Below, in pieces: positions 60,117-64,000 of a DNA stretch of 64,000 bases. The position numbers were made by a program, and so were the translations under genes. The stretch is taken from positions 1 to 64,000 of the forward strand of contig NZ_WMID02000022.1 in assembly GCF_009711165.2 (NCBI RefSeq), in the 5' to 3' direction. How positions within the stretch are numbered: the stretch's first letter is position 1; every line of letters begins with the position of its first letter. This DNA comes from Flavobacterium sp. MC2016-06. GTDB lineage: Bacteria > Bacteroidota > Bacteroidia > Flavobacteriales > Flavobacteriaceae. Below the pieces are notes generated by a model. That model was not told the origin of the DNA and did no database searches. It saw only the letters and a list, made by a program, of their open reading frames with translations.

Positions 60117-60671
60117 ATGCGTATATTATTTAACGGTGAGATAATCGAACCAAAAAGCCCTGAACCAGTTAAGGTTGAAAAACTTGACGACAAAGGATTT
60201 TATACCCTATCAACGAAAAATGCGTTGAAGTTGTCCAATTACGTAGCTGAACAACTAGGTGTTAAGTTAGGTAACAAGATAGCGTACGTTAAACATAACG
60301 ACCTTGTTTTTATTTACAAGACAACAACAGAAGATGTTAACGGCTACCCTTTAACTAAGCTTGGTTTGAATCAAAGTTTTATTCGCTTGAATCACGCTAC
60401 ATTATGGAACGAGTTAAAAGGAAACGATAAGAGCGTACGTAAATTTGAACTTGGCGAACCAATCCCAGCAGTTGATGAAAAAGGTAATCCAACAGGTGAA
60501 AATGTCTTTTTGCTTACTTATAAAGGGGAGACATTAAAGCAACCAAGCGGTAAAAAGAAAGTTGCAGGTAAGGGAAAAGGTTCGAACGTTAAGAAGCGTA
60601 AGAACATCTTGGTTGATACCGTTGAAGCAATCCCAGCGAACGGAGTTCTTACTTTTGATATGAATAAATAA
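60117..60671 (+). CDS. phage protein of unknown function, basic C-terminus
   Basis: This protein has 184 residues from the ATG at 60117; the earlier in-frame GTG at 60072 lies upstream of the -7 box and is unlikely. A folded N-terminus (MRILFNGEIIEPKSPEP; ALKLSNYVAEQLGVKLGNKI) is followed by a strongly basic segment near residues 143-163 (KQPSGKKKVAGKGKGSNVKK) which could bind nucleic acid. It begins a three-gene rightward unit with two paralogous small genes and ends before a terminator at 61287. Family not recognised. Confidence 0.6.
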   Translation: MRILFNGEIIEPKSPEPVKVEKLDDKGFYTLSTKNALKLSNYVAEQLGVKLGNKIAYVKHNDLVFIYKTTTEDVNGYPLTKLGLNQSFIRLNHATLWNELKGNDKSVRKFELGEPIPAVDEKGNPTGENVFLLTYKGETLKQPSGKKKVAGKGKGSNVKKRKNILVDTVEAIPANGVLTFDMNK

Positions 60672-60678
60672 AAACAAT

Positions 60679-60957
60679 ATGACACAAGCCGATAAGATAA
60701 CCACGCTTAAAACCGCAATCCAAAACCTAAAGGATTATATACAAAACGCTGACCATTCACAGCCAGTGAGCCAGCAGTTTATTATTGATAACTTGGTATT
60801 GTCAGGCGGTGAGAAAGAAGAGTATTTGAAAGAAATAACTAATCGAATGGATTCGTTTCAACTTTTGGATTATGGAAGTGCTGAGGTACTATCGAAAGAA
60901 AAGTTATATTTAATGCTAGAAGAGTTTGAAAACCTTTTAGAACTAATTGAATTATAA
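60679..60957 (+). CDS. small acidic protein, paralogue of the next gene
   Basis: This protein of 92 residues is mostly helical and acidic. It starts MTQADKITTLKTAIQNLKDY and has DHSQPVSQQFIIDNL and a C-terminal LYLMLEEFENLLELIEL helix. The next gene's product shares the same plan: thirty N-terminal residues with T-L-x-x-(A/T)-I-x-N, Y-I-x-N-x-(D/N)-H-S-x-x-V-S and a leucine-rich end. They are therefore tandem duplicates. It lies 7 bp after its predecessor. Function unknown; small acidic phage proteins are sometimes DNA-mimic inhibitors, but no evidence supports this here. Confidence 0.65.
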   Translation: MTQADKITTLKTAIQNLKDYIQNADHSQPVSQQFIIDNLVLSGGEKEEYLKEITNRMDSFQLLDYGSAEVLSKEKLYLMLEEFENLLELIEL

Positions 60958-60972
60958 ATTATTATACACACT

Positions 60973-61266
60973 ATGAGCAAAGCAAACACAATTGACGTTT
61001 TAGAAAGAACAATCGAAAATGTAGAATCTTACATTGCAAACGGAAACCACAGCGAAGCAGTTTCAACAACTAATCTTATCAATGCGATTACTGAAAACTA
61101 TCAAGAAGTTGATAGGGATTATATTTGGAGCTTATCAGATAAATTTAATTCTTTTGAAATGTTTGGCGATAATGAGCATAACGAATTGTTATTGACAAGC
61201 GCGCAGCTAGATGCAATACTATTGGATTTTAAGAATGAGCTTGACCACGAAAGAGCAGACGACTAA
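60973..61266 (+). CDS. small acidic protein, paralogue of the previous gene
   Basis: This protein of 97 residues (start MSKANTIDVLERTIENVESY, then GNHSEAVSTTNLINAI, end LLDFKNELDHERADD) is similar to the preceding gene in layout and in the shared YI(Q/A)N(A/G)(D/N)HS motif followed by VS. Both are helical and acidic. It ends 21 bp before a strong terminator. The duplication suggests two versions with different partners. No known family. Confidence 0.65.
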   Translation: MSKANTIDVLERTIENVESYIANGNHSEAVSTTNLINAITENYQEVDRDYIWSLSDKFNSFEMFGDNEHNELLLTSAQLDAILLDFKNELDHERADD

Positions 61267-61286
61267 ATCAGCAAACAACATAAAGC

Positions 61287-61320
61287 AAAAACCCCGTAGC
61301 ATTTCGTTACGGGGTTTTTT
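61287..61320. terminator. terminator between convergent early genes
   Basis: ccccgtagc, loop atttc, gttacgggg with A and T tracts; one base different in the left arm from the hairpin at 45373. Also serves the leftward genes ending at 61322. Confidence 0.9.
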
Positions 61321-61321
61321 A

Positions 61322-61663
61322 TTATATGGTGTGAAAGAATAGCTTTATCGTATCAACAAACAATCGTTGCTTTTCGGGCTTGGTGCGTTCGAGTTTTGTT
61401 TCGTTCTTTGGCGCGTGGCTCGCTTGTATTTCCGATATGATTGTTTCGCGGTCTTTGTTTTCGTAAACAGTAGTTGCGACAAGCTTTTCGTTGATATACT
61501 TATTTTCGATGCACGTACCGTAACGGAACTTGTAACGGTAAACGATGTTGGTTTCAAAGTACATTACAATTTCGTATTTGTAATATCGTACTCTTATTAT
61601 TTTGTTGTGTTCATTTTTGATGTAGGTTACTAACCCGTTTTTGTTAAATCGTTGAATTTTCAT
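61322..61663 (-). CDS. small phage protein of unknown function
   Basis: This 113-residue protein has a beta-rich, tyrosine-rich first half (LVTYIKNEHNKIIRVRYYKY, YFETNIVYRYKFRYG) and a charged helical end (ASHAPKNETKLERTKPEKQR). Two-thirds of the residues are hydrophilic with high Lys/Arg, so nucleic-acid binding is possible. It overlaps the end of the upstream winged-helix gene by 20 bp on the same strand and is probably cotranscribed with it. No family recognised. Confidence 0.6.
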   Translation of the reverse strand: MKIQRFNKNGLVTYIKNEHNKIIRVRYYKYEIVMYFETNIVYRYKFRYGTCIENKYINEKLVATTVYENKDRETIISEIQASHAPKNETKLERTKPEKQRLFVDTIKLFFHTI

Positions 61664-62423
61664 TTTGTTTCATACTCTTTTGTTTTTCGTTATTTATTAT
61701 GTATTTGGTTTTAAGTTCTTGGACTTTCAACCAAAAGCCGTCAAAGTCGTCAGTCATTAAGCCGTACACTTCATTAATTATTTGGTAGGCTTTGAGCTTG
61801 TCGTCAGTCAGTTCGTGAAACTCAGCAGGTGATACGTTGCGCCCTTTGGGTGAGTACTTAAACTTTCGTTCGAACCTTACGCGCATTTGTTCCTTTTTTT
61901 TGTCTTCGGTTATTTTGACCGCTTTAACGGCTGGCTTAACCTTTGGTTTGGTTTCGGGTTTAATTTCGGGCGTTGATGGTTCAGGTATCGTTTCGGTTAT
62001 TGTTTCAACCACTGGGATTGATTCAGGGGCCGCAGCTGCTTTGCTTGTGGTTTTGCGTTTCTTTGGTTCGACAACTGGCTCGTTGTCCAGCATCGCGATA
62101 AGTACATCAATATCAACTTTGATTTTGGTACGCGCACCCATCGTTGGGTTTTTATCCGTATCGGTTACAAGTATTTTAAGGTTCTTAAGATTTAAAACCT
62201 TGGTCTTAACAGTTTGGTACTCTACACCGATAAGCTCAGCAACGTTGGTATATTTCATTTGAAATACTTGGTCGTTGAACTGATACGATAGAATCAATTC
62301 AATTAGCCTTATATCGCTGTAAGTAAGCTTAGATAGTTTGTTTAGTATTGGATAACTCTTTATAGATATGATACCGTTTTTACTTTGTTGGTATTGTTCG
62401 AGTTGGTTTAGTTCGTTTTTCAT
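61644..62423 (-). CDS. winged-helix DNA-binding protein, putative replication initiator or regulator
   Basis: This 259-residue protein has a winged-helix-like N-terminus (about residues 20-105: KLTYSDIRLIELILSYQFND, YTNVAELIGVEYQTVKTKVL, then LKILVTDTDKN). A long Pro/Glu/Thr/Lys-rich linker follows (about 115-170) and then a helical domain (RVRFERKFKYSPKGRNVSPA; LMTDDFDGFWLKVQELKTKY), which in phage replication proteins (DnaD/DnaB-loader-like) contacts the helicase. The gene reads away from an array of six palindromic repeats and three hairpins located upstream. This supports an initiator that binds its own iterons, or an autoregulator. Confidence 0.6.
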   Translation of the reverse strand: MKNELNQLEQYQQSKNGIISIKSYPILNKLSKLTYSDIRLIELILSYQFNDQVFQMKYTNVAELIGVEYQTVKTKVLNLKNLKILVTDTDKNPTMGARTKIKVDIDVLIAMLDNEPVVEPKKRKTTSKAAAAPESIPVVETITETIPEPSTPEIKPETKPKVKPAVKAVKITEDKKKEQMRVRFERKFKYSPKGRNVSPAEFHELTDDKLKAYQIINEVYGLMTDDFDGFWLKVQELKTKYIINNEKQKSMKQNENSTI

Positions 62424-62454
62424 TTGTTTTTATTCTAGTATTCTGTTATGATGG

Positions 62455-62523
62455 TCTAGTCCTTTTTACTTGGACTAGAGGCAGGGGAAGCAACGCCCCT
62501 GCACCAAGCGAGCCTTTAAGCTC
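62455..62523 (-). other. three consecutive hairpins in the leader of the winged-helix gene
   Basis: tctagtcc (62455-62462) pairs with ggactaga (62472-62479); gcagggg (62481-62487) with cccctgc (62496-62502); and gagc...gctc at about 62510-62523. The second is notably GC-rich for this region. On the minus strand all three fall in the leader 30-100 bases upstream of the start at 62423. The rest of 62524-62618 is very AT-rich and contains ttataac/gttataa arms (62582-62608). Confidence 0.65.
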
Positions 62524-62618
62524 TTATCAATTATAAATATTCTCGTTCAGATAGTCAATAGATTTTAACCATATTAATTTGTTATAACACCATAACTTAA
62601 GGTTATAATAATAAAAAC

Positions 62619-62810
62619 GGTACTCGTGTGAGTACCATAATTTTAATAATTGGTACTTATATGAGTACCATAATCAGCTACAAAGGTACTCATATAAGTA
62701 CCATAATGCAAATTTTTACCCGAAATAATACGTTGATGGTACTTGTACGAGTACCACGATGGTGCTTATATGAGTACCAAAAAACAAAAAACGGTACTCG
62801 TATGAGTACT
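62619..62810. repeat. array of six palindromic iterons (GGTACTyrTAyGAGTACC)
   Basis: 18-bp near-palindromes begin at 62619, 62652, 62685, 62738, 62761 and 62793; the spacings (33, 33, 53, 23, 32) are all close to whole numbers of DNA helical turns. Outer halves GGTACT and AGTACC are almost invariant (exceptions: GGTGCT at 62761 and AGTACT at 62810), and the inner six bases vary. The array fills the gap between divergent genes (winged-helix protein and methyltransferase) and neighbours an AT-rich stretch and three hairpins. It is best explained as an origin of replication or a multi-site operator. From 62811 to 63048 no further repeats or genes are seen. Confidence 0.85.
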
Positions 62811-63048
62811 TCGTTATAAGATACTCTTTATAATAAATATAATAAGAAAATAATAAACTATAGATATAGGAGAAATTAAAAGAAGTTTTTCCACTACGTT
62901 ACAAAACCCCTTTTAATTGTAAAATGCAGGTTGATGTTATTTCATTTCATTTTTCAGGATTAGAGTTGGATAGGTTCAAAACAAAGTCATACTTCAACGC
63001 TATTTACTTTTAGCACCCGCAAGGTCATATTTGAAATAAACATCAACT

Positions 63049-63954
63049 ATGAGCAAAGAATTTAATGTATTATCAACGTTCGACGGTATGAGCTGCGGCC
63101 AGCTTGCACTTAACGTTGCGGGTGTATCATATACCAACTATTACGCAAGCGAAATCGACCGATACGCAAAACAAGTTACACAATCCAACTATCCCGATAC
63201 AATCCAGCTGGGCGATGTGACCACAATTACAGCCGACCAGCTACCACATATCAACCTGCTGATTGGCGGCTCGCCTTGCCAAAACCTAAGTATTGCAACC
63301 ATCAACAATATAAAACACAATAAAGGCTTACAGGGTGAAAAGTCAAAGCTATTTTACGAGTACTTGCGATTGCTGCATCAACTCGAGCCGCAATACTTTC
63401 TTTTCGAGAATGTCGCAAGTATGACCAACGCAAACAAAGACCTGATAACGCAAGCATTGGGAGTTGAACCGATAAAGATAAACTCGAACCGTACAACCGC
63501 GCAAGACCGCGAACGCTACTATTGGTCAAACATTCCAACGCTAACCCAGCCAGCCGACCGCAACATCATTCTAAGCGATATAATCGAACCAAACCCACCA
63601 GCTAAGTATTGGTACACTCAAACGCATACGTACAACGGTGATAACGAAAAGATACAAGCAACCCTAGACATCAACGGTCACGACATCTTAAAGCGTGTGT
63701 ACAATCTCAACGGCAAATGCGGCACGCTGACGTGCGTAAGCGGTGGGAACACTCAAAAAAAAGTCTATCAAAACGGAAAATGTAGGAAGTTAACACCATT
63801 GGAGTATGAGCGATTGCAAAACGTACCTGATAACTATACATCAGGAGTAAGTGATTCTCAACGTTACAATATGCTTGGTAATGGTTGGACTATCGGAGTA
63901 ATTGCCCATTTTTTTAAAAATTTGAACGAAAATACATCAAGAAAAGTTAATTAA
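63049..63954 (+). CDS. phage C5-cytosine DNA methyltransferase
   Basis: This 301-residue DNA (cytosine-5) methyltransferase has motif I STFDGMSCGQLALNVAG (residues 9-25), motif IV with catalytic Cys77 (GGSPCQNLS), motif VI ENV (120-122), motif VIII QDRERYYW (152-159), and motifs IX/X near the end (RKLTPLEYERLQNVPDNY, MLGNGWTIGV). The motif I wording FDGMSCGQ resembles DNMT3-like phage enzymes more than the usual DLFAGxGG. The protein is short with a compact target-recognition part. No restriction enzyme is nearby, so it is probably an orphan that protects phage DNA or regulates replication. Confidence 0.93.
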   Translation: MSKEFNVLSTFDGMSCGQLALNVAGVSYTNYYASEIDRYAKQVTQSNYPDTIQLGDVTTITADQLPHINLLIGGSPCQNLSIATINNIKHNKGLQGEKSKLFYEYLRLLHQLEPQYFLFENVASMTNANKDLITQALGVEPIKINSNRTTAQDRERYYWSNIPTLTQPADRNIILSDIIEPNPPAKYWYTQTHTYNGDNEKIQATLDINGHDILKRVYNLNGKCGTLTCVSGGNTQKKVYQNGKCRKLTPLEYERLQNVPDNYTSGVSDSQRYNMLGNGWTIGVIAHFFKNLNENTSRKVN

Positions 63955-64000
63955 AAATTAAATGTCTTGTGTGATTGGGAAATATGTATTTAATTCGCTG

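Larger units (their letters stand above)
33308..64000. mobile_element. prophage of a tailed (siphovirus-like) phage, left part
   Basis: From 33308 to the window end almost every gene is phage-like: sigma factor, terminase, tail completion and tape measure, protease/scaffold, capsid, tail tube, portal, connector, fibre, holin-like genes, endolysin, a candidate replication region and a methyltransferase. A tape measure of 774 residues and a tail tube protein without a recognisable sheath suggest a non-contractile tail. Integrase, repressor and right junction are not in the window, so the element is longer than 30.7 kb. All key late genes are full length. Confidence 0.93.

Noticed and set aside
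62455..62523. tRNA or tRNA-like gene suggested by three stems
   Set aside because: No T-arm consensus, no closing acceptor stem and wrong spacing; treated as leader hairpins instead.
62628..62819. Open frame of 63 codons with repeated MSTI segments
   Set aside because: The repeated peptide comes from the iteron array, which is better explained as palindromic binding sites.

Overview
The window looks like a piece of an AT-rich Flavobacterium-type chromosome (Bacteroidota) carrying the start of a prophage. The host assignment rests on Bacteroidota promoter boxes (TAnnTTTG, at 5819, 15641 and 19436 for example), on typical families (LemA/DUF3137, DUF4349 lipoprotein, FAD/Fe-S oxidase fusion, paired exported amidohydrolases), and on intergenic repeats of a kind I associate with Flavobacterium. 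No rRNA, tRNA or CRISPR was seen.

Chromosomal part, about 1-33,307. These are mostly single genes or two-gene units separated by REP-like inverted repeats and strong intrinsic terminators. In order: a small conserved-looking protein behind a structured leader; lemA-DUF3137; an exported esterase with TPRs; two small unknowns; an FAD/Fe-S D-lactate/glycolate-type dehydrogenase; an MFS exporter with an isochorismatase-like hydrolase; an amino-acid permease; a trans-sulfuration PLP enzyme divergent from an Lrp/AsnC regulator; lpdA; a Blc-type lipocalin; a DoxX-like protein; a DUF4349 lipoprotein; a pabB-like chorismate enzyme; tilS-dsbD; an ammonium transporter; two exported amidohydrolases; a Gfo/Idh/MocA oxidoreductase; a small acidic protein; and a yifB (comM-like) AAA ATPase gene cut off inside its ATPase domain.

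Prophage part, about 33,308 to beyond 64,000. A tailed phage interrupts yifB. The integrase, the repressor and the right end lie outside the window. The late region reads rightward: sigma factor, terminase subunits, a tail-assembly-chaperone-like pair whose second frame has no normal start, tail-completion genes, two large structural proteins, tape measure, XkdF-like protease/scaffold, major capsid, tail tube, portal, connector, a repeat-rich tail fibre and small membrane (holin-like) genes. The head genes lie after the tape measure, which is not the usual order. Leftward or isolated accessory genes are inserted between these: a lipoprotein, a two-gene cassette of unknown function, membrane proteins and a truncated SRAP (YedK) gene. 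A GH19 endolysin is on the minus strand.

The right end holds early-type genes: tandem paralogues, a winged-helix protein that may be a replication initiator, and a C5-cytosine methyltransferase. Between the last two lie three hairpins and six helically phased copies of an 18-bp palindrome, GGTACTyrTAyGAGTACC. This is a strong candidate for a phage origin or a multi-site operator. With the ATAA-coupled chaperone frame and the reverse-strand cassette with its 48-bp palindrome, it is the most interesting part of the window.
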